A DNA stretch of 64,000 bases from Rhynchospora pubera (taxonomy: Eukaryota; Streptophyta; Magnoliopsida; Poales; Cyperaceae). The position numbers and the translations under genes were made by a program. The notes under the pieces were generated by a model. That model was not told the DNA's origin, searched no databases, and worked only from the letters and a program-made list of their open reading frames with translations. Shown here in pieces: positions 21,553 through 32,729 of this stretch. Position 1 is the first letter of the stretch. Each line of letters begins with the position of its first letter. The stretch lies in contig CM051459.1 of assembly GCA_028095005.1 (NCBI GenBank), forward strand, positions 316,946,513-317,010,512, written 5' to 3'.

Positions 21553-22104
21553 GGCATCATGGACAGGCAATCACAATCCTGTACATTCTAAGTATTTGTA
21601 TCTGATTTGGTTTATGTGCCTCTGTTATTCTGAATTTAGAAGCTGCTACTGGACCAGCCTCTGGTAAAGTCTATCAACTTTTTGACTATCTGGGGAGACG
21701 ACTTAACTTGAAATTTTTCATTTTTTTCTGGTATTGGTTGTCTGCAGTGGATTAGATACTCTACATACCTTTTCCTTCTTCCTAGATACTTGATACAGAT
21801 ATACTTTACAGGCTTTTTTATCAGGCTATGCTCCGATAAGTCGATTATTATGGCAGTTTCCTTAGATGACCAGGAATTATTATCTTCTGGACTCAACTTG
21901 GGATCCAAAAAATAAAATTTACATTTTCCAATTTGGCAACATGATGCACCAATTTTTAGTGCAAACTTCAATGAACAGTTCTACTAAGAGTAATAAATCG
22001 ATGTTTCTCTTACAATAACTGCACAAAAGCTGTACATATGTTATATGCATGGATCGTAAATACTAGGCTTTCTTTCCAGTTATCGAGTCTGTTCCCAGCA
22101 GGTA
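21553..22104. other. AT-rich spacer, nothing recognised
   Basis: No gene, repeat or element end could be identified between the FBD relic and the PGG relic. Confidence 0.5.
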
Positions 22105-22300
22105 CTAGACATCAATGCATGCTTTCTCTCTTCGATGGAATTTCCCCAATTCCTGAACTGTTGCTGTATGTATCCTCCTGGAAAGGGGAAAGTAGCAGCA
22201 AAAGATAATTGAGTGGCAATTAGGATTGGCACTAAGGAAGTGTTGTTTGTGTATGTTGTATTCAGCAACTCTGATTTGTTGCATTTTGACAATTATATGT
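22105..22300 (-). pseudogene. Ankyrin/PGG protein relic: PGG domain fragment
   Basis: The minus strand encodes TNNTSLVPILIATQLSFAAT followed by FPFPGGYI, which matches the PGG domain of plant ankyrin-repeat membrane proteins (usually NTLLVVATLIATVTFAA..PPGGY). It is preceded, partly in another frame, by a MKHIIVKMQQ segment as found just before PGG. No ankyrin repeats are visible. It lies downstream of a C-terminal fragment of the same family (22934-23317), so the order is scrambled or two relics are present. Confidence 0.6.
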
Positions 22301-22933
22301 TTCATGGCTACCTGACATAAATAAAATGTTGTATCCTAAGTGATCAGCTTTCAACCCCATTACACGAACATTTTATTTTGCATTCATCAGAAAGGTATAA
22401 GCTAGGCTGATTTAATAATAGTGGCTTGAGCAGAAGCCCCCAACTACCTTGTAGTTTAAAATTTAATGTACATATAGTTAATTTTTGCAAATCAGACATA
22501 TAATAAAGGACTTCTGGTTAAAATACTTTTCATTCGCATTGAAAAAGGAAAGAAAGATTGTTTTCAATTGCAAAACCTCCATGAGAAATTGAATGTCAGA
22601 ATACGAGAAAGTTTGGTAAATTTTGGTGGCAAAGGAATCATACTAATTTTCTCAACAGATTTCCTCTTAATTATTACAACAGTGACATTGCACACCGAAA
22701 ACAATGCAGGTTTTGAAATGCCTCATAAAATTTTCAAGCAGAATGAAATGTAATTTAATTATAAAATAAAATGCATGCAAGTAATTATGTTGAAATGCAC
22801 AGTACAGATTCTAACAATAATAATTAAGAATTGCATTTTAATATAATGAATCATATTTGAAGATTTACTTTAGACGGTTAAACCATATCAAGGAAGTCCG
22901 ATTGGAAATCACGAAGCAACCATAATTGGAGCT
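22301..22933. other. AT-rich sequence between ankyrin relics
   Basis: No support for coding sequence. It is probably decayed intron or intergenic DNA of the ankyrin/PGG locus. Confidence 0.4.
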
Positions 22934-23317
22934 TTATAAAGGCCATTCCCCAAGCAGCTTCGTAAGAAATGGGAGAGCAATACAAAGGACACATACTGAG
23001 ATAGCCAGCCACTGGATGCAAGGCGCCACTACTGTGTATACGCCAGTTGCAAATGCAACAGTAGTTGCCATGTATGCAAACCACATAAGTTACACCATGC
23101 AGCACCTCAGGATCCTTCAAAAACATGTGGTTCATGTCACTAGAATTGCCTGACATTGCTGCTTCAAGAAACCGGTTGGTTATGATTGGTCTTGACTGCT
23201 AGACGGAATGTACATCGGTAGGCCTTCGTGCTGTTGATTATCAAATATGGGTGCTTCAAGCAACCGTCCATCTCGGGGCGCACCATTCATGCTCGAAGAT
23301 GATATACTAGGATCCAT
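22934..23317 (-). pseudogene. Ankyrin/PGG (ACD6-like) relic: N-terminal exon fused to C-terminal membrane segment
   Basis: On the minus strand, an ATG at 23317 opens MDPSISSSSMNGAPRDGRLL. After a stop and frame change, the sequence reads NRFLEAAMSGNSSDMNHMF then LKDPEVLHGVT, the N-terminal signature of ACD6-like ankyrin proteins. The next recognisable stretch, in a third frame, is LMWFAYMATTVAFATGVYTV, then WLAISVCVLCIALPFLTKLL and GEWPL-stop. These are two hydrophobic helices of the kind found at the C-terminus of the family. The ankyrin repeats and PGG are absent between them, so this is an internally deleted pseudogene. The family acts in membrane-associated defence signalling; the assignment rests on remembered motifs. 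Confidence 0.62.
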
Positions 23318-23519
23318 ACATTGCCATATCTGATGGTTTTTAAGTATGATTGGTTCTCTACTTCTCTTATTTTATTGGGGCTTGATCGGTACAATGCGGC
23401 TAATAGGAGGCGATTCATGTCATGTCGTCATGATGAGTCTTCCAGAAAACTTTTACGAAATTGTTGTGGTATATGTGGCTAGTAAATAGTAATTACCAGC
23501 AGGTTGCGCCAGTAATATT

Positions 23520-23677
23520 GGCTCCGTTTGGATAGGTGTGGGAAGAAGAGAAGAAGGGAAGAAGTGCGAAGAAGTATTAGGAAGTGTGTAACTTTGTGAA
23601 GAGTTTGGATTGTTTATAATTTTTTTTATTTCCTTATTCCTTCTTCCTCCTTCTTCTTCTTGCATCCAAACGGAGCC
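23520..23677. mobile_element. MITE, GGCTCCGTTTGGAT family, copy 1
   Basis: Termini GGCTCCGTTTGGAT and, reversed, GGCTCCGTTTGGATGC. The interior is GAAGAAG-rich on the left and CTTCTTC-rich on the right around GTTTGGATTGTTTATAAT, giving a near-complete hairpin of 158 bases. Flanking ATT on both sides may be a 3-base TSD. The superfamily is unclear. Confidence 0.75.
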
Positions 23678-24303
23678 ATTCATATAAGACTAAGACTTAA
23701 CAATGCGATATTGATGTGTTACTTTCTTGGATTTAAAAATAATGCTAAATACTTATTACTTAAACCTTTATTTGTTACTTGTTTGGCAGAAATATTATCC
23801 GGTAATTAGGTTGGAGATTTAAGCAATTGCACAGAAGGGATTGTATACGTTATGATAAGGTGGGCAAATTTAACCTCATGAATCCTTTTTAGTTCCAACG
23901 GGTTTTGAGAGTCTGTCAACAAGTCGTATTTTAAATAAATTATAGCAAAAGCTTCAATTCGTACAAAAATATGGACGAAAAAGAAAGGGAAATTTGTTAA
24001 TGTATGGATAATGAGAAATATCTGAGACTAAAAGAACAAGAAATATTTTCAAATTAACTTTTGTGCTGTGAAAAATGTACATAAATACTAATTTTTCGTA
24101 CCAATGTGCAAATATTAACCAAAAAAATCACACTCTAACTTATTCAAGATGTACGGATTCGGTTCGATTCCGGGGGAAATTAATCAAATATAAAAGTGAG
24201 TTTCTATCCTGTTATAGATTTGATTACGCCCCTTCCCCATTCTTTGATATCAACAAGTAATCTAACTTTTCTGATGTATAAATTCAGTGAGGTCATGATC
24301 AAA

Positions 24304-24451
24304 GGCTCCGTTTGGATAGGTGTGGGAAAAAGGGAAGAAGTGAAAAGAAGTATTGGGAAGTGTGTAACTTTGTGAAGAGTTTGAATTGTTTATAATTTTT
24401 TTCTTCCTTCTTCCTTCTTCTTCTTCATTCTTCCTATATCCAAACGCACCC
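24304..24451. mobile_element. MITE, GGCTCCGTTTGGAT family, copy 2
   Basis: Same structure as the copy at 23520. The right end is GGGTGCGTTTGGATAT when reversed, and AAA flanks both sides. Confidence 0.75.
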
Positions 24452-24594
24452 AAAATGATGTAGACATGAAATTTCATTTCATTTCATTGGATTAGAATTG
24501 ATTGAAGATGATTTCCAATTACAATTCTATGATCAAAACAAATATAAAAAAATTGATTTGAATTCTAAGAAAGGACTATCTTTCCCTTATATAT

Positions 24595-24750
24595 GGCTCC
24601 GTTTGGATAGGTGCGGGAAGAAGGAAAAAAGGGAAAAAGTATGAAGAAGTATTGGGAATTGTGTAACTTTGTGAAGAGTTTGGATTGTTTATAATTTTTT
24701 TCTTTCTTCTTTCTTCTTCTTCTTCGTTCTTCCTATATCCAAACGCACCC
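24595..24750. mobile_element. MITE, GGCTCCGTTTGGAT family, copy 3
   Basis: Same family. The right end again reverses to GGGTGCGTTTGGATAT, and ATAT flanks both sides. Two copies within 450 bases share this variant end, suggesting a recently active subfamily. Confidence 0.75.
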
Positions 24751-24855
24751 ATATTTGAAGGAGATGAGGGAGATTAAGGTCATTCCAATTAAGTCTCTAT
24801 TTTTTCTTATGAAATCCGATCAAATTTCAATCCACACTATGCGAAATTTTGGTTT

Positions 24856-25317
24856 CTGTAACGGTTAATAAAAGACTTCTGTAACGGTACACGAAACGTT
24901 ACTGTAGCCCCCGTTACAGAATGTCTAATAACCATTACAGATCTATAACGGTTATTAGACAACAACCGTTACAGTAGCCCCCTCTTCTGTAACGGTTATT
25001 ATCTAATAACTGTTATGGTATACGCAAGGGAAAATCTGGTACTGTTTTTTGTAGAACATGTGTAACGGTTATTAGATAATAACCGTTACAGAATCCAGTC
25101 TTCTGTAACGGTTATTATCTAATAACCGTTATGGTATTGTGGACGGAACAGGTGTGGTGTTTGGAGAACTTCTGTAACGGTTATTAGGTAATAACCGTTA
25201 CAGAAGACTTGATTCTGTAACGGTTATTATCTAATAACCGTTACAGATAATATTTATAATTAAAAAAAATGAAATTATAATATTCTGTAACGGTTATTAT
25301 CTAATAATCGTTACAAA
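24856..25317. repeat. CACTA-1 left subterminal palindrome array
   Basis: Repeated CTGTAACGGTTATTA and its reverse, mostly paired as palindromes with short centres (TCT, GA, GCT), from just inside the left terminus. In En/Spm elements subterminal repeats bind the second transposon protein; that role is inferred here. Confidence 0.9.
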
Positions 25318-25553
25318 AGTCTTAATTTTTTTTTTGAGTTTTGCCTGTTTGATTGGCTAGCCCCAATTTGCTAGCCGAATTGGTACCAAATTGGTACCCA
25401 ATTTACATTAACAAATGCAGCATATATATATATCACAAAGCACACATATATCAAACATATATAATCATGCATATCACACAAACAATAAACAAAGTATTTA
25501 CATATATCACAAGTATAATCAAACATGACAAGTCATCAAATAACACATTTTAA
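25318..25553. other. 3' flank of CACTA gene 2
   Basis: AT-rich, non-coding sequence with ATATATATATC and CACAAGCACACATATATC-like tracts; no further gene seen. Confidence 0.4.
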
Positions 25554-28500
25554 TCAAAATAATACCCCTTGCATGAAGTCCATAACTTCTGTCACGACAC
25601 CATCAATCATTTCTTTGTTGTATGGTACTCCAACCGGGTCGATCATCTGCATATTATGATAAACAAGTCAAAAATATTATTAGTTAGATCATGAAATTCT
25701 AAAATCTAATTGTTTGATCAAATGTTATTAGTTAAAAGAATAAGTTACTTACATGAGGTATTTCCTGAATTGCTATCCAATAAGATAATACGTTTTTCAT
25801 GGCGAGCATTGTGAAATATCCACATTCTGTGCAGCCCTTTTGTATCGGACACTAATTAAAGATCCAACAAGAAAGATAGTTAAGATTTTGCACAGTTTCA
25901 GAAACCCTAGGTAGCTAATATATTTTTTTAAGTCTCGTACCTGAATTTTGTACCAATCAAATGTTGTTCGGGTCCTTGCATTATATTTTCCATTTTCCAT
26001 AAGATATCGCTTGTATATCCTGCATACAATATCATTAATAGCTTAAATAGAACCGTACTTAGTCCTTATCTCAATATCAAAATTTCATTTAGAAACGAAT
26101 ACTTACTGGGTTATGAATCCCTTAATCAATATCTTTGGATTCTTGCGCTCGATAGAATCTGCTATTTGAACGGTGCGCTTCTCGACATTAATAACAAGAA
26201 GGACCCAATGAAAGCTGCAAGAATAGAGATTATTGTTTTCATGAAAATGAAACAAACATGTAAACGAGATAATTGATATTTTATTAGTTATAATTGTCCT
26301 TACTCTTGTAAATAAGGCAGAACCATATAATTGGATGAATATTGCGCGAATGACTTCATCAAGTAGTCCGCAGCTTGGTTTTGTTCTTGTTTGATTTTAG
26401 GAGCAGACAACATCTCTGGATCTAATACGGTGATGTTGTTTTCTCCCTCTGAAAGTTCATTCATCCAAAACCTACACTCACGGATATTAATTCATACATT
26501 TTTCACCTCCAATTGAATACGGTACTTTAAAAAAATATTTTAAAGGTTGAAAATTCATACCAAGAGTACAACTTGACGATCGACACGTTTAGAGATTCTC
26601 TTCTAAAGCATTGGAGGATGTCGCACAATTCAACGTTGAACTTAACATCGCCGCTGTGTGTACCCCAAACATCACATTTATGCAACTCAAAATTTTTCTC
26701 AAGCTCTGGTTGGAGCATCAATAGTTCATACAATTCTCGTTCGGATGGGGTAAGCTTTTCAATTGCATCCTGCTCAAGTAGCGGATCGCGAGAAACAATC
26801 GACCCTGAAATAATCAGACACAAAAGAATAGATTATTCGACGTTGAGCACCAATCTACCCTGAAACAATCAATTGAACTAATTAGGTTTTGGATGAACCT
26901 GCACTTGGAACCTTTGGACTCTCGATCACCTTTTTCGCCACCTCCTTGCTCGCATCTGGCTTCTTTTTTATCAAACTCTGCATTCAATGTCATCACATAA
27001 TTAATTAGTGAGTTCTACTAGAGATGGATGAAATAAATTATCATAATTAAATAAAACGATACCTTGTGGCCTATCTCCACCAAAAATGACGGCCATGGGA
27101 ATCGCCCTCCTATATTATTTCCTAATAGCTCATCTGACCTACCTGGGACTTGCCACTGACGAAAATCATCGCCTACTCGGAGAAGATGGATATAGAGTTG
27201 TTGATCAGTTAGTGGCACGCCGTGTACGATCTGACCAACAACACTCAGAATAATATTTCCCTCGACCACCTTAATCTTCTGGTTAAGATGATCAAGGGAA
27301 AAGAGATCGCACGGCGTTTCTTCCTGAAATTCAGTTCGATCAGAAACCCTAATGCTAAGCCAAACATAAATCTAAATAGAAAAGAGAAAAGTGATCAATA
27401 TGAACCTGAACAACGCTTCTCGGATCCGGAGGCATATAGCTTGAGGCAACCGTTCGGAATAACTGCTCGTTTGGCATTCCTGAGTCTACCTCAGCTTCAA
27501 CGAATGGCTGGTACGGCGTCACAAATTGTTGCGGAGCTTGAAACTGCAATCCGCTACTGGCCAACCATTGTTTCACCTCCTGAAAATTATCAAGCAACCG
27601 GATGATGAATAATAGTTTTCATTCATTTTGATTACATTTTGACTGTCAAAAAGGATTACCTGAAAAGCTTCTTGTCTCGCCGCATTCATTATCTCCTCGG
27701 AGTGAATCAAGTCCCTTTTGGTTTTCTCAGCGGCTTCAGCTGCAACCCTGCTCATCAATTCTTCAATCTGGTCTGGTGCCATCCATCCTTCATGCGCATC
27801 CTTTCTAGGCTTTCTTTTATACACATCTTCCTTCTTGGTCCATAAAGGATATCCCCTGATTCTTCCTGGATGTTCTGGCCTGTCAACCGCCCGATTTAAG
27901 ATTTCTTGTTCCGGTATTGACCCGGAATTGATTTCACCAGACATGGCACTCAACCGACTGAATGCCTCAATAGTCGACGAATCAGAGCTATGGAACGTGT
28001 AAGTATCTAACAAGCAACAAACAAATCTTATTAATAATCACAAAACAGAATTTGAAGTTAGCATATATAATAAGTATTTACATGTGTAAGTACCTTTATC
28101 CTTCGTAGCCACAGTCCTTCCCATGAAATACCTTTGACTCCTCGGTTCCAAATCGCCGATGGTAATGCTCGTGGAACCGGCCCCTTCAGAATCTCCGGGT
28201 ATGACAATCTTGTCTGTAGGTTTCCATGAACCTTTTTTTCCTCTATAGCCAGTGGAACCCATCCTATGAGGCTCTTTCCATTTCTTTCTCAACTCTTTCG
28301 CTTTGTTGCTCTTTTGTACAAAATCTGCACCCGTCCTTTTGTTGAAAAATTCTTCCCATTCCTTTTGTGAGATTGGGTGTTTATCGCATGGATTTTTTGG
28401 ATTGTTTGGATCGGCATTTGTGATGTACTCCTCAGCAATCCTACTTCTATAAGCCCTGTGACTTATGCCCATCGCTTTGAGAGTATTGTTCATGGCTTTA

Positions 28501-28914
28501 TCATCTTCGATGTTGAACATTTTCTGAAACATAACGAAACGTTAGTTAATTGGTAGCATAGAAATTTAAATTAGATGATTTAAGTGAAAAATTATTCACC
28601 TTGATGTCCAACCACAACTCAAGTCTGGTTTCCTTTGAAACGTCCTTCCGCCAATCATTAATTGTGATTGGCACTCTTACTCTAGCCAGATACCCGCAAT
28701 ATGATGCAAATTTGTTCACCGCCTCTTCAGTACCAATTGGCACTCCTTCTTTGTCAAATTTAATCTCATACTTTTCCCCAGCAGCTTTTTTTCTCCTAAA
28801 CTCTTCCATTGTCGTTCTGCTCCTTTTCTTTATTTCGAACGTTGTGACCTCCTCATCGCCGGATTCTGTACCAGTCTGTTCACCCTGTAAATCTCTATCT
28901 TGATCTCCAGACAT
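25554..28914 (-). CDS. CACTA gene 2: Transposase_24 protein with C-terminal ULP1-type cysteine protease; open after splicing
   Basis: Minus-strand exons with GT-AG borders and consistent phase: 28914-28600, 28523-28094, 28006-27660, 27579-27406, 27323-27063, 26977-26899, 26804-26561, 26471-26304, 26214-26107, 26019-25941, 25851-25753 and 25646-25554, giving about 798 aa. The N-terminal 360 residues match the Transposase_24 (Ptta/En-Spm) family (KRSRTTMEEFRRKKA, WKEPHRMGSTGYRGKKGSWK, YPLWTKKEDVYKRKP). The C-terminus carries the C48/ULP1 catalytic set: His in FHWVLLVI, Asp in ADSI, Gln in CPIQKG and Cys in ECGYF. ULP1 enzymes process SUMO; such domains are known in some plant CACTA and MULE elements. 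Exon borders were placed by eye and need transcript support. A degenerate relative is in CACTA-2. Confidence 0.83.
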
Positions 28915-28969
28915 ATCTATTAACAAATAATTAACAACAATGAAACATTAAACGACAAGTTCAATCTCA

Positions 28970-29190
28970 AATAACAAACATAAACAAACATAAACATAAA
29001 CATAAACAAACAAACATAAACATAAACATAAACAAACATAAACATAAACATTAACAACATAAACATAAACATAAACATAAACATAAACATTAACAACATA
29101 AACAAAATATATTAACATAAACATAAACATTAAACGACAAGTTCAATCTCAAATAACAAAATACATTAACATAAACATAAACATTTAGTT
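28970..29190. repeat. (ACATAA)n microsatellite upstream of CACTA gene 2
   Basis: CATAAA/CATAAACAAA units with an internal partial duplication around TTAAACGACAAGTTCAATCT. The corresponding place in CACTA-2 (about 48760-48900) has the complementary GTTTATGTTTATG tract, so the microsatellite is ancestral to both elements. Confidence 0.85.
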
Positions 29191-29238
29191 GGATAAGAAA
29201 CCCTAATACTAAACCAAACATAAATCTAAATTCTAAAA

Positions 29239-29544
29239 CTAGTCTTCATCATCCGACAAAACAATGACTTCATCATCATCATCCGACAAAACAATGACTT
29301 CTTCTCTCCATTCTGTGTACGGTGCCACAAACTTGTCAATCAAAAGCTTGAAAAAAATTGCATGTTTTTCATATTTTGAGAGGCTCGGTTGCCCCTGGTT
29401 TTGAGAGGCTTGGTTTTGGTTTTGAGAGGCTTGGTTTTGGTTCGTCTGGTTTTGAGAGGATGGATTGGCACGAACATTGCGCCTAACATAGACTCGTTCG
29501 ATCGGCTTTTCCCCCTTTGAATTGCTTCCTTCACCTTTCTCCAT
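29239..29544 (-). CDS. Small CACTA ORF with NQASQNQ repeats and acidic tail, 101 aa
   Basis: Begins MEKGEGSNSKGEKPIERVYV. It contains imperfect repeats of NQNQASQNQ and ends with two copies of an EVIVLSDDD-type acidic segment. No known domain. CACTA-2 carries a relative at 48451-48704 in which a deletion removes most of the Asn/Gln repeats and shifts the frame. Conservation between the two elements suggests it is, or was, part of a transposon transcript, either as a separate ORF or an upstream exon of gene 2. Confidence 0.5.
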   Translation of the reverse strand: MEKGEGSNSKGEKPIERVYVRRNVRANPSSQNQTNQNQASQNQNQASQNQGQPSLSKYEKHAIFFKLLIDKFVAPYTEWREEVIVLSDDDDEVIVLSDDED

Positions 29545-29789
29545 TACTACCTAATTAAAACACCATATATAATATATATTAATGTCTGGCGCAATGTTCA
29601 ATTTATTCAAACATGAACAAGTTTAAAATTCAAATAATTAAAAATACATAAATTTAAAATTCATTTAATTAAAACACACTAATATTCAAACATGAATTCA
29701 TACACAAATAACATAAACTTCAAATTACATAAATAAAGTTCACACAAAATAACATAGATAATTTTATTAATTCCTAGGACAATTCAACC

Positions 29790-30044
29790 CTAATTCTTCT
29801 CTTCCTTATTCTTCTCCTCCTTATTCTTCTCCACCTCCTTATTCTCACTGGATCCCTCATCTATTTTAACTCCCATACTAAAATCAGGACCCCTTTCACA
29901 GCCTGGAGGAAGACGACGTACAGCCGAGACAGCCCTTCTTTTGAGAGGTCCGTAAAACGGGACCCTTTTTGACACCACCTTAGGTGTTTCCTCCCCCACC
30001 TTGGATTCCTCCCCCACCTTATTGTCGTTTTGATCCTTCTCCAT
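29790..30044 (-). CDS. Small CACTA ORF, basic centre and Glu/Lys-rich tail, 84 aa
   Basis: Begins MEKDQNDNKVGEESKVGEET. The middle contains RRAVSAVRRLPPGCERG, and the tail is KNKEEKN repeats. No function recognised. The counterpart in CACTA-2 (from 47928) has a stop where this copy has Ser (TCA to TAA). It could be a leader ORF of gene 2. Confidence 0.45.
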   Translation of the reverse strand: MEKDQNDNKVGEESKVGEETPKVVSKRVPFYGPLKRRAVSAVRRLPPGCERGPDFSMGVKIDEGSSENKEVEKNKEEKNKEEKN

Positions 30045-30179
30045 CTAATTTTCATTTTAAATAAATTTCTTAACTCCTTATTCATAATCAATTCACAATG
30101 CATATATATCTAATTAAATTAAATTCTAAATTATCAAGAAATAACATGCACGTCTCTATAATCAATTTTAGTAATAACA

Positions 30180-30660
30180 TTTGCATATTAGCCCCAAAAA
30201 AGCCCAAAATTAAGCATATTAGTCCCTAAAACAGCACATATTAAACCCCAAATTAAGCATATTTAAGCCCAAAACAGCACATATTTATGCAAAACAGTCC
30301 CTAAAATTAAGCATTTTCCCAAATTAAACAGTCATAACTTTGCATTTCAGCACATATTAAACCCCAAATTAAGCATTTCAGTCCCAAAACAGCACATATT
30401 GTTGCAAAACAGTCCCTAAAATTAAGCATTTTTCCAAATTAAACAGTCACAATTTTGCATTTCAGCACATATTAATCAAGCACAAACAACCACAATTTTG
30501 CATTTCAATCAAGCACAAACAACCACAATTTTGCATTTCAGCATATATTTCAATCAAGCACAAACAGCCACAATCAACCACAATTTTGCATTTCAGCACA
30601 CAATTTTGCATTTCAGCACAATTTTGCATTTTGCACAAACAGCCACAATCAAGCCAAAAT
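30180..30660. repeat. Degenerate tandem repeats (CAGCACATATT / AAATTAAGCATTT units)
   Basis: Overlapping repeats such as CAAAACAGTCCCTAAAATTA, TTTTGCATTTCAGCACA and AATCAAGCACAAACAACCAC occur many times. Non-coding. A shorter related block is present in CACTA-2 at about 47500-47870 in reverse orientation. Confidence 0.75.
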
Positions 30661-30689
30661 TAAAATTTGAGAGAAAAGAAAGTGGGATT

Positions 30690-31060
30690 ACCTGAGAACC
30701 GAGTCGAGTATTGCCTGAGAGCGGAGAGAGAGATAGATAGAGTTGCCTGCGAGAGTAGAGAGACAGATCGAGTGAATAGGGTGAAGAGGAGAGAGACAAA
30801 TCGAGTGAATAACTGAAAGAGCGAGGGATTACCTGAGAGAGAGGGGAGAGAGCCGAGTAGTGTTGCCTGATATCGGAGAGAGAGACCGATCGAGAGAAAG
30901 AGCTGTAAAGGGGAGAGAGGGAGTCAGAGAGAGCGACAGAATGAGATGGGAAGGTAGAGGAAGATGAGAGAGGGATTACCTGAGATGGGAGAGGCGCGAG
31001 AGCTGTCGAGAGAGGGAGTCAGAGAGAGGCGCGAGAGCTGTCGAGAAAGGCTAGGGTTTT
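30690..31060. repeat. GA-rich leader of CACTA gene 2
   Basis: Low-complexity GAGAGAGA tracts (CTCTCTC on the coding strand) with repeated CGATCGAG and GAGCTGTCGAGA units. The equivalent CT-rich block lies at 47285-47475 of CACTA-2 directly behind its terminal array, so it is probably the 5' leader or promoter of gene 2. Confidence 0.6.
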
Positions 31061-31165
31061 GCTTCTGTCGAGATGAGGGGCTTAAGAATAAAGGCTCGAT
31101 CGATTTTTAGAAGATAATGACGAAGAGACGCCAGGATGGGTTTTTAATAAAAGGGTTCAACTAAT

Positions 31166-31407
31166 CTGTAACGGTTATTAGCTAATAACCGTTACAGATT
31201 ACTCTTCTGTAACGGTTATTAGCTAGTAACCGTTACAGAAGTCCAAACGTTTTTATATATATAACATTCTGTAACGGTTATTAGCTAATAACCGTTACAG
31301 AAGAGGTCTAATCTGTAACGGTTATTAGCTAATAACCGTTACAGAAGTCCAAACGTTTTTATATATATAACATTCTGTAACGGTTATTAGCTAATAACCG
31401 TTACAGA
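31166..31407. repeat. Internal copy of the CACTA terminal palindrome array
   Basis: Six palindromic CTGTAACGGTTATTAG / CTAATAACCGTTACAG units between gene 1 and gene 2, including a tandem duplication of about 113 bases marked by TCCAAACGTTTTTATATATA (near 31233 and 31346). Such arrays normally sit only at element ends. Confidence 0.9.
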
Positions 31408-31799
31408 TTATTTTAATTTCATTTTTTTTAACTTTTTGTTTGTTTAACGTTACAGAAGGTTTTCCTGTAAATTTTATTTCGGTATTAAGTGATTTTGACT
31501 GATTGTCGGTGTTGGTTAAGTGATTTTGAAAATTTAATTAAGTGATTTTGACTGACTGTTACATTTAAGTTCAACAAATAATAATTTTGAAATGTTAAAT
31601 AATATTGTTCAACAAAATGTTAAATAATAAGTTCAACAATTTAGAATGTTAAACAAAAATTAAAAATAAATTAGCACATATATGTTAAATTTCACCAATT
31701 AATGACCTGCAAAAATAAAAATAAAAATATTAACATATATAACAATTTAGCACATATATGTTAAGAATAATTTATATTAGTTTTTTAACTCACATGTGA
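31408..31799. other. AT-rich region between the internal array and gene 1
   Basis: No gene; it contains short repeats of AAGTGATTTTGACTGA and GTTCAACAA-type sequence. Confidence 0.4.
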
Positions 31800-32000
31800 T
31801 TATGTAGCTACTTTCTTTTTTTTCCTCCGCGTATCGACCCACACGCCTTCGGTGTTATCTGTACGCCTATAACTGATCGATACTGGCTGTGATGTATTGT
31901 CGATACCGATAGAAAAAGGAGGTATTTCCTCGAAGTGGTCGTATGCTTCTTCATCTACGACATCACCAACACCGACAATACGTCTTTTTTCTGAAGTGGC

Positions 32001-32072
32001 AAGTAATAAATAAGATGAACATTTGTACTCAATAAGGTGAACATTTGTACTTAAATAAGATGAACATTTACC
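32001..32072 (-). repeat. 22-base GTGAACA minisatellite in an intron of CACTA gene 1
   Basis: About three units of AATAAGRTGAACATTTGTACT. On the coding strand the array is framed by CTTCAAG/GTAAATG and CCACTTCAG/AAAAAAG, a phase-consistent GT-AG intron of about 72 bases made almost wholly of the repeat. Confidence 0.75.
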
Positions 32073-32729
32073 TTGAAGCACAACATGTCTTTTCTTATCC
32101 GCCGGATCTTGAATGTAAAAAACTTGCATTGCTTGCTTATTTGCAAGTATAAACGGATCGTCTCGATAAGCCCTTTTATTGAAGTCAACAGTTATAAACC
32201 CCATCTTGTCTTTTTTAACTCCACCGTGACTGTTGTCGATCCATGCACACTTGAATAAGGGTATCTTAAATTTCAGGTAATCTAGTTCCCAAATCTCCTC
32301 GATCCACCCATAATAAGTAGCCGACCTAACATTATCACTAGATAAAGCTACAACAGTGACTCCACTATTTTGCACAGCACTTTTACCATCCTGTTTCCTT
32401 GTGTACCAGGTAAATCCATTCAAGTCATACCCTTGGTATGTCTCGACCACGGCATCAGGACGTCTTGATAACCATTTCACGGTTTCATCGACCTTTGTTC
32501 CTTCTTTCAACTGGGACTGTACTTTATCTTCTAGCCATTGGACAAATTTTATTTCATGCTCTATGGTAATCAAGTTTTCGGTGTAAAAAGGGTATTGTTC
32601 ACGTAACTCGATTAGATGTTCATTGATGTAAGGCGCCACAATAGCAAGATGTTGGAGAACTTTCATATGTGCTTTGGTTCTCATTGCAAGATCCGGTATA
32701 TGAGTACTAGCTCCAATTGTACCTGAAAG

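Noticed and set aside
24856..25317. Regularly repeated palindromes resembling a CRISPR array
   Set aside because: The spacing is irregular, the repeats are joined inverted pairs at CACTA ends, and the DNA is plant.
28920..29130. ORFs made of FMFMFM / YVYVYV
   Set aside because: Translation of the ACATAA microsatellite, not protein-coding.
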